The translations under genes were made by a program, and so were the position numbers. This document shows, in pieces, positions 1 through 7,322 of a stretch of 27,064 bases of DNA. Source of the DNA: a virus; IMG/VR virus record IMGVR_UViG_3300031251_000380, positions 1 through 27,064 of that record; one strand, written 5' to 3'. A model generated the notes under the pieces. It did no database searches, was not told the origin of the DNA, and worked only from the letters and a program-made list of their open reading frames with translations. Positions within the stretch are counted from its first letter, which is position 1, and the number at the start of each line of letters is the position of its first letter.

Positions 1-33
1 AGCCCTAATAATAACAACACCAACAAATCTTGA
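1..33 (+). CDS. Possible C-terminal end of an upstream gene (partial)
   Basis: Frame 1 is open from the window edge to a TGA at 31-33 and encodes ten residues rich in asparagine, the kind of low-complexity tail often seen on phage structural proteins. A second frame stays open to a stop at 34-36, so the frame cannot be decided from this window alone. The stop overlaps the -35 box of the promoter at 30-58. Very low information; listed only because a gene from the left probably ends here. Confidence 0.25.
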   Translation, partial: SPNNNNTNKS

Positions 34-58
34 CTAATAAACCCCACTATAGTATATT
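30..58 (+). promoter_or_regulatory. Candidate sigma70-type promoter
   Basis: TTGACT (30-35) is separated by exactly 17 nt from TATATT (53-58), close to the host housekeeping consensus. Transcription would start near position 65, essentially at the ATG of the first small ORF, so that ORF would have almost no leader, while the second ORF (204) would be translated from an internal Shine-Dalgarno site. Seen: boxes and spacing. Inferred: activity. Confidence 0.5.
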
Positions 59-64
59 TAAAGC

Positions 65-202
65 ATGATTCGACTATATAGAATTAGACACTATCTAGGA
101 ACCTACCAAGTATATAACAGCCTAACTGGTGCTATTCAATCAGCTTGGAGAACGGCTCTAGAAGCTAACGAAGTAGCTAATAGATTAAACAGGAGATCTT
201 AA
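65..202 (+). CDS. Small basic protein, 45 aa, unknown
   Basis: The reading frame runs from ATG at 65 to TAA at 200-202. The product is basic, with many Arg residues and aromatic residues in its first 20 positions and an amphipathic Ala/Glu/Asn-rich second half. There is no clear Shine-Dalgarno site before the ATG, and an in-frame stop lies immediately upstream (59-61), so 65 is the only plausible start. The end of the ORF contains the AGGAG that serves the next gene, so the two would be translated in series. I do not recognise a family; it could be a non-coding stretch by chance, but tight packing against the next gene favours a real gene. Confidence 0.45.
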   Translation: MIRLYRIRHYLGTYQVYNSLTGAIQSAWRTALEANEVANRLNRRS

Positions 203-203
203 T

Positions 204-299
204 ATGCGTATACCAAATGTAAGTGATATAGCCTTTGCAGTCTTAGTTTGGGGTTGTGTATTAGTCTGTCAGATTATCGATTTCTTTGTTGTACATTAA
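204..299 (+). CDS. Single-pass membrane mini-protein, 31 aa
   Basis: ATG at 204 is preceded by AGGAG at 191-195 with an 8-nt spacer, a good ribosome site, and the ORF ends at TAA 297-299. After a short polar N-terminus, residues 9-29 form one hydrophobic stretch (Ala, Val, Leu, Trp, Ile, Phe), consistent with one transmembrane helix. It is one nucleotide away from the preceding 45-aa ORF. Function unknown; membrane mini-proteins of this size are common in phages, including small holins and host-membrane modulators, but nothing here identifies it as either. The strong ribosome site is the main reason to believe it. Confidence 0.55.
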   Translation: MRIPNVSDIAFAVLVWGCVLVCQIIDFFVVH

Positions 300-316
300 T
301 TTAGTTGTATCTAATA

Positions 317-331
317 GGACACATAGACAAG
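317..331 (+). promoter_or_regulatory. Repeated late-promoter candidate, copy 1
   Basis: GGACACATAGACAAG, sharing 14 of 15 positions with copies at 7711 and 13279 (only position 6 varies). It lies 111 nt before the ATG of the 442 gene. If ATAG marks the start as in T7-family promoters, +1 would be G326. A hairpin (CTGAG/CTCAG with a 6-nt loop, 340-355) follows. The resemblance to SP6/K11 promoter cores (ACACTATAG) is loose and is inference. Confidence 0.55.
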
Positions 332-441
332 GATGTAAGCTGAGAATATCCTCAGACTACTCCCGGCTAAGAGGTCCTAGGTATTATCCGGTGAAAGGGC
401 GCTATATGCTTCCCTAGTACTAGGATAACAAAGGATATAAC
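326..441 (+). promoter_or_regulatory. Long structured 5' leader of the 442 gene
   Basis: Between the motif at 317-331 and the ATG at 442 there is no ORF but several inverted repeats: CTGAG/CTCAG (340-355); CCGG/CCGG (363-366 with 388-391); TCCTAG/CTAGGA (375-380 with 420-425); and TTATCC/GGATAA (384-389 with 423-428). The last two share the same right arm, so they exclude each other. The Shine-Dalgarno AAAGGA (430-435) sits just 3' of that arm. This looks like a leader for mRNA stability or translational control; the fold is not computed. Confidence 0.4.
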
Positions 442-1167
442 ATGGCAAATAGAAATTTCGCTAACTCTCGTATGTACACTGGGCACGTAATGCCCGTTCT
501 CTTAGATTGTAACTTCATCGTAGACTCTTCAAACGGTAATGGACTTGGGATTAGATCTCTCAAAGGACCATACATTCAGAACGTATTCATGCATACTTCT
601 GCAACTCCTGGACTTGGAAACTCAAATCCTTCAACTCCTGGAATCTCTGTAACAAATCCAAATCCAGCTTCTGGAACTATTGTAATCCAATTTCAAGACA
701 ACTATAGCCGACTTTACACAGGCGGAAACGCTATCGTATCTCCAGTAGGATCTTCTCTCAAAGTCGATGCTAGTGACGCTGCTCTTACCATCGGCGTCCC
801 TTATATTATCACCATCTTAGGAGATGCTACAGCAGCTGATTGGTTAGCTCTTGGAGTTCCAGCAGGTTTAACCCCCGCAGTTGGACTAGCTTTCATTGCT
901 AAAGCAACTGGATCAGGTGTCGCTTCTATATCTCGAGTAGCTCCAACCGCAGCTGCTGGATCAGCAGTTATGTCAATTGAAACCGTTGGAGACAGCGATC
1001 AAGCTTTAGCTCCCGCTCAACCTCTTAACTTTCCCCAAGGCTTCGGCGGACAAATTATTCTTCAATGCAGAAATTCATCCGGTGCTTTAGCAGCTCCTGC
1101 TGATGGATCTGTAATCAGCCTTAGCTTCCTATTAAGCAATAGTTCTGTTCAAATAGCTGGCGAGTAA
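442..1167 (+). CDS. Abundant virion structural protein (capsid-associated, decoration-like)
   Basis: A 241-aa protein with AAAGGA 6 nt before the ATG. It is rich in Gly, Ala, Ser and Pro with many alternating hydrophobic residues, so predicted mostly beta, and has no signal peptide or membrane helix. The N-terminal region (residues 1-50, with Asn-Arg-Asn-Phe, His-Val-Met-Pro and Gly-Leu-Gly-Ile-Arg-Ser segments) and the C-terminal Leu-Ser-Asn-Ser-Ser ending match a phage protein type that I have seen beside capsid genes in many uncharacterised phages; that is recollection, not a search. Its own candidate promoter and long leader upstream and strong intrinsic terminator downstream make it a one-gene transcription unit, as expected for a very abundant virion component. 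It could be a decoration/cement protein, a head fibre or, less likely given 241 aa, the major capsid protein. Confidence 0.7.
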   Translation: MANRNFANSRMYTGHVMPVLLDCNFIVDSSNGNGLGIRSLKGPYIQNVFMHTSATPGLGNSNPSTPGISVTNPNPASGTIVIQFQDNYSRLYTGGNAIVSPVGSSLKVDASDAALTIGVPYIITILGDATAADWLALGVPAGLTPAVGLAFIAKATGSGVASISRVAPTAAAGSAVMSIETVGDSDQALAPAQPLNFPQGFGGQIILQCRNSSGALAAPADGSVISLSFLLSNSSVQIAGE

Positions 1168-1186
1168 TCGTCTAGCGTTAATATAT

Positions 1187-1231
1187 TGGCTCGGTAGAAC
1201 GTATAAACAGTGGATCTACCGAGCCACTTTT
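1187..1231 (+). terminator. Strong intrinsic terminator after the 442 gene
   Basis: A perfect 12-bp inverted repeat (1187-1198 with 1215-1226: TGGCTCGGTAGA and its complement) encloses a 16-nt loop and is followed by C then TTTT (1228-1231). It lies 20 nt after the stop codon and immediately before the AGGAG (1232-1236) of the next gene. The position recalls the T7 T-phi terminator after the capsid gene. The T-tract is short, so partial read-through into the tail genes is likely. Confidence 0.85.
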
Positions 1232-1241
1232 AGGAGCTTAA

Positions 1242-2300
1242 ATGGCTGCACCTAGCACCCCAGTAAATTTTTACGTTCAGCAGGGCAATCGACAAGTCTT
1301 TTTGAGCTGGGATATTTCAGCAGGCGCAACTTCGTACTTAATACAACGAAGTTTAGATAATGTAAACTTCACTGCTTTAGCTACTGTCACTAACAACAGT
1401 TACTTAGATATAGCTGTAACAGCAGGTGTTCAATACTTCTATAACCTTGCGGCTTCTAATGGCACTGTTAGCCCTTATACACCTTCTCAAGGCATTATAC
1501 CTACCCCTACAGCTGAAATGAGCTTAGGTCAGTTAAGACTCATGTCTCAACAACGTGCGGATAGAGTTGGATCTAACTTTGTAACCCTACCTGAGTGGAA
1601 TACTTTCATTAATCAGGCCATGTACGAACTCTACGATCTACTAGTTACAGCAGACGAAGAATACTTCATAGCAACTCCCGCTCAATGGCCATCACAACCT
1701 AATAACAACAATCAAACCTATTTATATCCTCTCCCTGATGGTGTTACGTCTTTTAGCAACGGTATCAACGGAACTCCAGGATACATAGCACCACCTTTCT
1801 ATAAGATGAAGGGTGTTGATCTATCGCTTAATACGGCAAATAATGCTTGGGTAACTATAAACAAGTTTAATTTCATGGATAGAAACAAGTTTGTTTATCC
1901 TAATACTGCATCAACCATCTACGGTGTCTTTAACCTACAATATCGTGTCTTAGGAAACAACATAGAGCTAATCCCTACACCTTCGGCAGGTCAAAACCTA
2001 CGTATATGGTATATTCCTAGACTTCCTCAATTGTTATTAGATACAGATTTAACTTCCACCGGTATTTCAGGTTGGAATCAATATATCATCGTTAGAGCTG
2101 CTAAGTATGCACTAGATAAAGAAGAATCTGATACAACTAAATTAGATCAAGAACTTGTATTCCTTAAACAACGAATCGAAGAAACCGCAGATAATCGAGA
2201 TATGGGTCAACCTGATAGAGTTACAGACATAAGACAAAATGGTCAATGGGGCTCTATGAGTGGCGGCTATGGTAACGGAGGTCCAATTGGTGGTTTCTAG
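1242..2300 (+). CDS. Head-to-tail adaptor-like virion protein with N-terminal Fn3 domain
   Basis: 352 aa, AGGAG 5 nt before the ATG. Residues about 4-88 have the fibronectin type III pattern (Pro-x-x-Pro-x-x-Phe start, Leu-Ser-Trp-Asp core strand, Tyr-x-Ile-Gln-Arg-Ser, Tyr-Phe-Tyr-Asn-Leu strand). From residue 92 the protein changes to an alpha/beta region with an Asn-Gln-Ala-Met-Tyr-Glu-Leu-Tyr-Asp-Leu-Leu helix and a later Leu-Arg-Ile-Trp-Tyr-Ile-Pro strand. I associate this pattern with phage proteins coded next to head-tail connector genes. It is followed by a charged C-terminal helix (about 285-320) and a Gly-rich tail. Role inferred: virion adaptor between portal and tail, with Fn3 exposed for adhesion. 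The adaptor identity is moderate; the Fn3 call is good. Confidence 0.7.
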   Translation: MAAPSTPVNFYVQQGNRQVFLSWDISAGATSYLIQRSLDNVNFTALATVTNNSYLDIAVTAGVQYFYNLAASNGTVSPYTPSQGIIPTPTAEMSLGQLRLMSQQRADRVGSNFVTLPEWNTFINQAMYELYDLLVTADEEYFIATPAQWPSQPNNNNQTYLYPLPDGVTSFSNGINGTPGYIAPPFYKMKGVDLSLNTANNAWVTINKFNFMDRNKFVYPNTASTIYGVFNLQYRVLGNNIELIPTPSAGQNLRIWYIPRLPQLLLDTDLTSTGISGWNQYIIVRAAKYALDKEESDTTKLDQELVFLKQRIEETADNRDMGQPDRVTDIRQNGQWGSMSGGYGNGGPIGGF

Positions 2301-2301
2301 T

Positions 2302-2478
2302 ATGATTAAAAATATAATTTTCAGTTTCTTAATAGCTTGTTTAGCCTTGGTGTCTATACATCTTGGCTATTTCATAGGTCATGAAGATGGGTTTGAAATA
2401 GGTAAACGAGTGGGTGCCATAGAAGCAATGCTCCATAAAGGGGGATCTTGTTTCCTACATAATGGGAGAGCTGAATAA
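2302..2478 (+). CDS. Small membrane-anchored protein, 58 aa
   Basis: The ORF is open from 2260, but the better start is the ATG at 2302, one nucleotide after the TAG of the preceding gene; the longer version would overlap that gene's Gly-rich end. From 2302, residues 2-24 form a Lys-Asn leader followed by a hydrophobic helix (Ile, Phe, Leu, Ala, Cys, Val), suited to a membrane anchor or signal. The C-terminal half is soluble with a Gly-His-Glu-Asp-Gly-Phe segment. Its stop overlaps the ATG of the next gene (TAATG), indicating translational coupling. Function unknown; its position among virion genes does not by itself make it structural. Confidence 0.6.
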   Translation: MIKNIIFSFLIACLALVSIHLGYFIGHEDGFEIGKRVGAIEAMLHKGGSCFLHNGRAE

Positions 2479-2774
2479 TGAGTCTGCCGACCTTTAAAGA
2501 TCCGAATACGAATATGATGCTTATGCAGTCTTCGTGGTCTTCACAGCTTAACCCCGTTCTCGGTAATCCGTTGACTAACCCAACGTTACTGAAGAATGTG
2601 TCTTTAAAGACAGGTGCTAATGTCATTAATCATACTTTAGGGTCAACTCCTATCGGATGGATAGTGACAGATATTAATGCTGTAGCTTCAATATATAGGT
2701 CAGCAGCTTTCAACTCTTTAACTTTAACTTTAACAAGTTCGGCACCCTGCGTGGTGTCACTGGCGGTCTTTTAG
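2478..2774 (+). CDS. Small virion-associated protein, 98 aa, unknown
   Basis: Start and previous stop overlap by one base (TAATG). The protein has a Lys-x-Val-x-Leu-Lys-x-Gly-x-Asn-x-Ile-x-His-x-Leu-Gly core (residues about 39-55) followed by Pro-Ile-Gly-Trp-Ile-Val and a Ser/Thr-rich C-terminus ending in Val-Phe. I have seen similar roughly 100-residue proteins in tail modules of many phages, always without assigned function; this is recollection. The composition predicts a compact beta-sandwich. A role in the tail or fibre base is inferred only from the neighbours: the collar fibre follows after one base. Confidence 0.7.
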   Translation: MSLPTFKDPNTNMMLMQSSWSSQLNPVLGNPLTNPTLLKNVSLKTGANVINHTLGSTPIGWIVTDINAVASIYRSAAFNSLTLTLTSSAPCVVSLAVF

Positions 2775-2775
2775 T

Positions 2776-3897
2776 ATGTCATACACCTTAACTCCAAACA
2801 TGAATTTAGTGGTTCCAGGCGTAGGCACAGAAGCCGGACCACAGTATGCAACTGATATTAATAGCTCTTTAGCCATTATTGATGGTCATAACCACAGCAT
2901 AGGCAGCGGAGTTCAAATTACACCAAATGGATTGAACATCAATGCTTCATTACCAATGAATGGTAATTATTTAACCTCGACTGGATCTATAACATTTACG
3001 TCTCAAGTTACTCCTATTGCAGCTGCAAATAATCTATATGAAGTTGTTAACGATCTATGGTTTACCAATGGGTCTGGTTTACCCATACAGATTACAAATG
3101 GATCTGGAATCAATGTAACTTCTAGTGGTATAGCCTCAGGAACCGCCTCAGCATCCTTCGTTGGTGGAGTCTTAGTGGTAAATTCAGCCGCAAATACACC
3201 CGCCGCTATTCAAGGTGGACCAATTAGCATCGGTAACATCATCGCTAGTTCCAACTTTATTACTTTACAAGCTCCAAATGCGTTAGGATCAAATCAATCT
3301 ATAACTTTACCTCAAACTCCTTCTGTTGCTAGCGTCGTAACCATGGATACCAGCGGTAACATGGCGACTGCAAATGCTACTGGATTTTCATTACCCGCAG
3401 GCATGATGGCTCCTTATGGGGGGGCCGTGACACCTAGTGGATGGCTATTATGTAACGGTGCTGCAGTCTCTAGAACGGTTTATGCTAATTTATTTGCAGC
3501 TATTGGAACCGGGTGGGGATCTGGAGATGGATCTACTACATTTAATATACCGCAAACACAAGGGGTGTTCCTCCGAGGTGTCGATAACGGTCAAATGAAT
3601 GACCCCGACACTTTAACTCGTACGGCGATACAACCTGGCGGTAACTCTGGAGATAACGTGGGATCTTATCAGGGATGGCAAATTCAATCCCATAATCATA
3701 CTCTCTCCGATCCAACACATCATCATACCTACGCAGCTCCAAACGGGGGCTCTGGTGGGGGATCTGCTAGCGGAACAACAGGACAAGCACCTGCCACTAA
3801 TACTTCAAGCTCAGCAACTGGTATTACTATTGCTGCAACCGGTGGTAACCAAACCAATCCAAACAACGTTTATGTGAATTATATCATAAAGACTTAA
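2776..3897 (+). CDS. Tail fibre with C-terminal phage tail-collar domain
   Basis: 373 aa. Residues 1-50 (Leu-Thr-Pro-Asn-Met-Asn-Leu start, Asp-Gly-His-Asn-His near 36-41) form the attachment-type N-terminus, and residues 60-200 are a Ser/Thr/Asn-rich shaft. The collar domain begins near residue 208, with Gly-Met-Met-Ala-Pro-Tyr-Gly-Gly, Pro-Ser-Gly-Trp-Leu-Leu-Cys-Asn-Gly-Ala and Phe-Asn-Ile-Pro, the hallmarks of the family that includes T4 gp12. It is followed by a His cluster (SHNHTLSDPTHHHTY, about 304-318) typical of metal-binding short-fibre tips, then a Gly/Ser/Thr-rich tip. Likely trimeric receptor-binding protein. It lies between the adaptor-like gene and the nozzle-like gene and contains a G7 tract (3418-3424) at the start of the collar domain. 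Confidence 0.85.
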   Translation: MSYTLTPNMNLVVPGVGTEAGPQYATDINSSLAIIDGHNHSIGSGVQITPNGLNINASLPMNGNYLTSTGSITFTSQVTPIAAANNLYEVVNDLWFTNGSGLPIQITNGSGINVTSSGIASGTASASFVGGVLVVNSAANTPAAIQGGPISIGNIIASSNFITLQAPNALGSNQSITLPQTPSVASVVTMDTSGNMATANATGFSLPAGMMAPYGGAVTPSGWLLCNGAAVSRTVYANLFAAIGTGWGSGDGSTTFNIPQTQGVFLRGVDNGQMNDPDTLTRTAIQPGGNSGDNVGSYQGWQIQSHNHTLSDPTHHHTYAAPNGGSGGGSASGTTGQAPATNTSSSATGITIAATGGNQTNPNNVYVNYIIKT

Positions 3898-3904
3898 AGG
3901 ATTT

Positions 3905-6900
3905 ATGTTACAAAAACAAGCTATAGACATCAGCTTTGCTCAAGGTCTCGATTTAAAAACAGATCCATTCCGAGTTCAACCTGGAAAGTTTTTAGCATTG
4001 CAGAATTCTATCTTTGACAAAGGTGGACAATTACAAAAACGTAATGGTTTTAAAGCTTTATCTCCCTTACCAAGTCAATCAGCTTCATATTTAACCACCT
4101 TCAACGGTAATCTAACCGCTTTAGGTACAACTCTTGAATCGTATTCCTCAGGTAATGCAACTTGGATAGATAAAGGTCCCATTCTTCCGGTTGACTTAGC
4201 TACACTACCAGTAGTGAGAAATGGGTATTATCAGTCTCAAGCAGATTCAGTCGTAGCGGCGAATGGGTTAGCATGCGTGGCTTATACGGAGTATACCCCC
4301 GTAAGCGGAGTATTAACACCGACTCATAAATATATAGTTATTGATTCTATAACCGGACAAAATATAGTTGCCCCCACATTAATACCTAATGCAGATGCAA
4401 CCTATGGAACTCCAAGAGTATTTTTATTAGGAAATTACTTCATTATTCTATATACATCTCATACATCAGGCTACAATTTACAGTATATAGCTGTAGGCGT
4501 CACAACCCCCACTAATGTGAGTCTTCCTACGACAGTTGCAGTAAATTATACGCCAACTGCAGATCTTTCTTTTGATGGTACAGTCGTTAACGATACGTTA
4601 TATATTGGTTATAATACCACCTCTGGTGGACAATCAATAAAGGTTACTTCTTTATCACAATCCCTGATAATGAGTGCAACTCGTACCTATGCTGGTTCTA
4701 AAGCTACATCTATAAGCGTTACAGCCGATAATACAACACTACCAAATCCAATTATTTACATATCGTTTTATGATTCCGTATCTACCAACGGCCATGTATT
4801 AGCAGTTTACTTTGATTTATCTTTAGCTTTAGCCCCCACACAATTTATAACTGGCGAAGCGGTAGTTAATTTAACCTCTGTGGCTCAAAACGGTATTTGC
4901 ACTGTATTCTATGAAGTTGCTAATACATATAGCTATGGATCTAATTTAGAAACTAATTACGTAAAAACTAACACTATTACGTTCTTAGGTGTTGTCGGTA
5001 CATCTTCTATAATTCGAAGGTCTGTTGGATTAGCGTCTAAAGCCTTCTTATATAACTCCAATCCATATGTCTTAACAATCTATAGTTCAGACTATCAACC
5101 GACTTATTTTTTATTAGATAATGACGGAACTATAATATCTAAGTTAGCCTACTCAAACGGTGGACAGTATTATACAACAGGACTACCTAATACAACCTTA
5201 ATCGGAAACTCTGTAACACTACCTTATCTGTATAAAGATCAGATTCAAGCTGCTAATAAGACTCAAGGTATTGCGGATTCAGCTGGTGTCTATGCTCAAT
5301 TAGGCGTCAACCTAGTAACCTTTAACTTTCAACCTTCAGCAGTTGTAACTTCCGAAATAGGCAGTAATCTAAACTATACTGGTGGATACTTATCTATGTA
5401 CGATGGGGTTAAACCTGTTGAACAAGGGTTTTTCCTTTGGCCAGATAATATTGGTATATCCAGTACGACCCTATCTCCAGTTACAAGCGGTGGCACAACA
5501 GTTGTGGGATCTACTACAATCTCAGGTATTAGCACAACAGGTATTTATATAGGCGACGGTATATCTGGAACTGGTATACCCACAGGTGCATTAGTTGCTG
5601 AAATATTACCATCAACCATTATAATGGATATGCCAGCAACCGCCGCTGGTACGAATTCTTTCTCTTTTACAAGTTCTTTAACTGCCCAACAATATTTTTA
5701 TCAAGTTACGTATGAATGGACTGACAACCAAGGTAATTTGTTTAGAAGTGCCCCATCAATACCCGTCGGTATTGATGTATCAACCGATAATGCTGTAATC
5801 TTAAACATTCCCACACTTCGGCTTACTTATAAAACTAATGTAAGTATTGTAGTTTATAGATGGTCAACAGCACAGCAAAACTATTACCAAGTGACATCTA
5901 TAACTTCACCGTTATTAAATGACCCTACTGTGGATTCGATTACCTTCACAGATACAAATAGTGATGCAAATATCTTAGGTAATAACCTAATCTATACAAC
6001 TGGGGGGGTCATAGAGAATATCGCACCTCCAGCTACCGACTTAATAACCTTATTTAATAATAGATTGTGGTTATTAGATGCAGAAGATCGTAATCTATTG
6101 TGGTTCTCTAAGCAAGTCATAGAAGCAACACCAGTTGAGATGTCAGACTTGTTGACTCTTTATGTTGCTCCTACGACAGCCTCTGAAGGATCTACAGGTC
6201 CTATAACAGCCATATCCCCTATGGACGATAAACTAATTATATTTAAGCAAAATGCTTTAGGGTATATTAATGGTATTGGACCAGATAATACAGGGTCTAA
6301 CAGTCAATATTCTGACTTTAACTTAATTAATTCAGTTGTAGGATGTACTAATCAGAATAGTATCGTCTTCATGCCTCAAGGATTAATGTTCCAATCTAAC
6401 AAAGGAATTTGGTTAGTTGGACGTGACCTATCAACTCAATACATTGGTGCTCCTGTAGAGTCTTTAACCGCAGGAACAACAGTCCTTAGTGCTATCAATG
6501 TACCGGCTACAAATCAGGTTCGCTTTACCCTTACTAGCGGCATTACGTTGATATACGACTACTATTACTCTCAATGGGGCACATTTGTTAATGTACCTGC
6601 GATCTCTTCTACTATCTACCAAGAACTACACACTTTCATAAATAGTTATGGCCAAGTTTTTCAAGAATCAGTAGGTTCTTATCTAGATGGTTCTAATCCT
6701 GTTCTTATGAGTTTCACCACTGGGTGGATGAATTTAGCAGGTGTACAAGGCTTTGAACGTTTTTATCAGATGTATTTATTAGGTCAATACCTATCTCCAT
6801 TTAACCTTAATGTCCAAATTGCGTATGATTATAACCCTTCGCCAATACAAGCAACACTTGTATCACCTAGTCAAACTCCTGTAAGTTGGGGTAGTGATGC

Positions 6901-7150
6901 TCAATGGGGTTCAGGTTCTACTTGGGGCAGCCAAGGCAGCGGTGGTTGGGAAGGTCAAGCTAATGTGTTTGAAGCTAGAGTATTCCCCCAACGACAAAAG
7001 TGTGAAGCTTTCCAGATTACAATCAATGAAGTGTATAATCCAGCAGCCGGCGGAGTTGCAGGTGCAGGCTTAACTCTTACAGGTCTTAATCTTGTTGTTG
7101 GCATGAAACGTGGCTTTAGAACTAGCAAAGCTTCTCGTAACTTCGGCTAA
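3905..7150 (+). CDS. Tail nozzle/hub-type protein (P22 gp10 / T7 gp12-like), 1081 aa
   Basis: AAAGGA precedes the ATG. The N-terminus (Ile-Asp-x-x-x-x-Gln-Gly-Leu-Asp-Leu-Lys-Thr-Asp, then Gly-Gly-x-Leu-x-Lys-Arg-Asn-Gly-Phe by residue 48) is the pattern I associate with the nozzle proteins that close the short tail. The body is beta-rich throughout. An internal insert at about 525-590 has repeated Gly-Thr-Gly-Ile-Pro type turns, an Fn3-like stretch follows at about 595-690, and a Trp/Gly-rich segment (WGSDAQWGSGSTWGS, about 998-1012) precedes a Gln-Arg-Gln-Lys-Cys-Glu-Ala-Phe strand near the end. It is larger than P22 gp10 (about 470 aa) and T7 gp12 (about 790 aa), consistent with inserted domains. 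G7 tract at 6002-6008. Family assignment is from pattern, not a search. Confidence 0.7.
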   Translation: MLQKQAIDISFAQGLDLKTDPFRVQPGKFLALQNSIFDKGGQLQKRNGFKALSPLPSQSASYLTTFNGNLTALGTTLESYSSGNATWIDKGPILPVDLATLPVVRNGYYQSQADSVVAANGLACVAYTEYTPVSGVLTPTHKYIVIDSITGQNIVAPTLIPNADATYGTPRVFLLGNYFIILYTSHTSGYNLQYIAVGVTTPTNVSLPTTVAVNYTPTADLSFDGTVVNDTLYIGYNTTSGGQSIKVTSLSQSLIMSATRTYAGSKATSISVTADNTTLPNPIIYISFYDSVSTNGHVLAVYFDLSLALAPTQFITGEAVVNLTSVAQNGICTVFYEVANTYSYGSNLETNYVKTNTITFLGVVGTSSIIRRSVGLASKAFLYNSNPYVLTIYSSDYQPTYFLLDNDGTIISKLAYSNGGQYYTTGLPNTTLIGNSVTLPYLYKDQIQAANKTQGIADSAGVYAQLGVNLVTFNFQPSAVVTSEIGSNLNYTGGYLSMYDGVKPVEQGFFLWPDNIGISSTTLSPVTSGGTTVVGSTTISGISTTGIYIGDGISGTGIPTGALVAEILPSTIIMDMPATAAGTNSFSFTSSLTAQQYFYQVTYEWTDNQGNLFRSAPSIPVGIDVSTDNAVILNIPTLRLTYKTNVSIVVYRWSTAQQNYYQVTSITSPLLNDPTVDSITFTDTNSDANILGNNLIYTTGGVIENIAPPATDLITLFNNRLWLLDAEDRNLLWFSKQVIEATPVEMSDLLTLYVAPTTASEGSTGPITAISPMDDKLIIFKQNALGYINGIGPDNTGSNSQYSDFNLINSVVGCTNQNSIVFMPQGLMFQSNKGIWLVGRDLSTQYIGAPVESLTAGTTVLSAINVPATNQVRFTLTSGITLIYDYYYSQWGTFVNVPAISSTIYQELHTFINSYGQVFQESVGSYLDGSNPVLMSFTTGWMNLAGVQGFERFYQMYLLGQYLSPFNLNVQIAYDYNPSPIQATLVSPSQTPVSWGSDAQWGSGSTWGSQGSGGWEGQANVFEARVFPQRQKCEAFQITINEVYNPAAGGVAGAGLTLTGLNLVVGMKRGFRTSKASRNFG

Positions 7151-7181
7151 AATTGACACAAAAACTAGATCGTGGAGACTT

Positions 7182-7322
7182 ATGGTAAATTTAATTGACA
7201 CCAAGTTCCAACTTGCGCTAACATATCCTCAGTGGATTCTTTATTTAGAAGATGATTCTAATGTTGAGCAACTACTACAGTATTTGTTAGAAATCCGTAG
7301 TGAACAAGGAGAAATATGCTAG
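7182..7322 (+). CDS. Small acidic protein, 46 aa, unknown
   Basis: The frame is open from 7110, but the first 24 codons would overlap the end of the nozzle gene. ATG at 7182 is preceded by GGAG (7174-7177) and gives a clean start 31 nt after the previous stop. The product has a Trp-Ile-Leu-Tyr-Leu-Glu-Asp-Asp segment and an amphipathic Leu/Glu/Gln-rich helix. Its last codons contain the AAGGAG for the next gene, and its stop (TAG in ATGCTAG) overlaps that gene's start, so it is translationally coupled to the GNAT-like gene. No recognised family. Confidence 0.55.
   Translation: MVNLIDTKFQLALTYPQWILYLEDDSNVEQLLQYLLEIRSEQGEIC

Noticed and set aside
326-441. A tRNA or small structured RNA gene in the leader before 442.
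   Set aside because: No acceptor/anticodon/T-arm arrangement could be drawn; the inverted repeats fit an mRNA leader better.
7153-7186. TTGACA at 7153 as a promoter before the 46-aa gene.
   Set aside because: The only nearby -10-like hexamer (TATGGT at 7181) gives a 22-nt spacer, too long for a sigma70 promoter.
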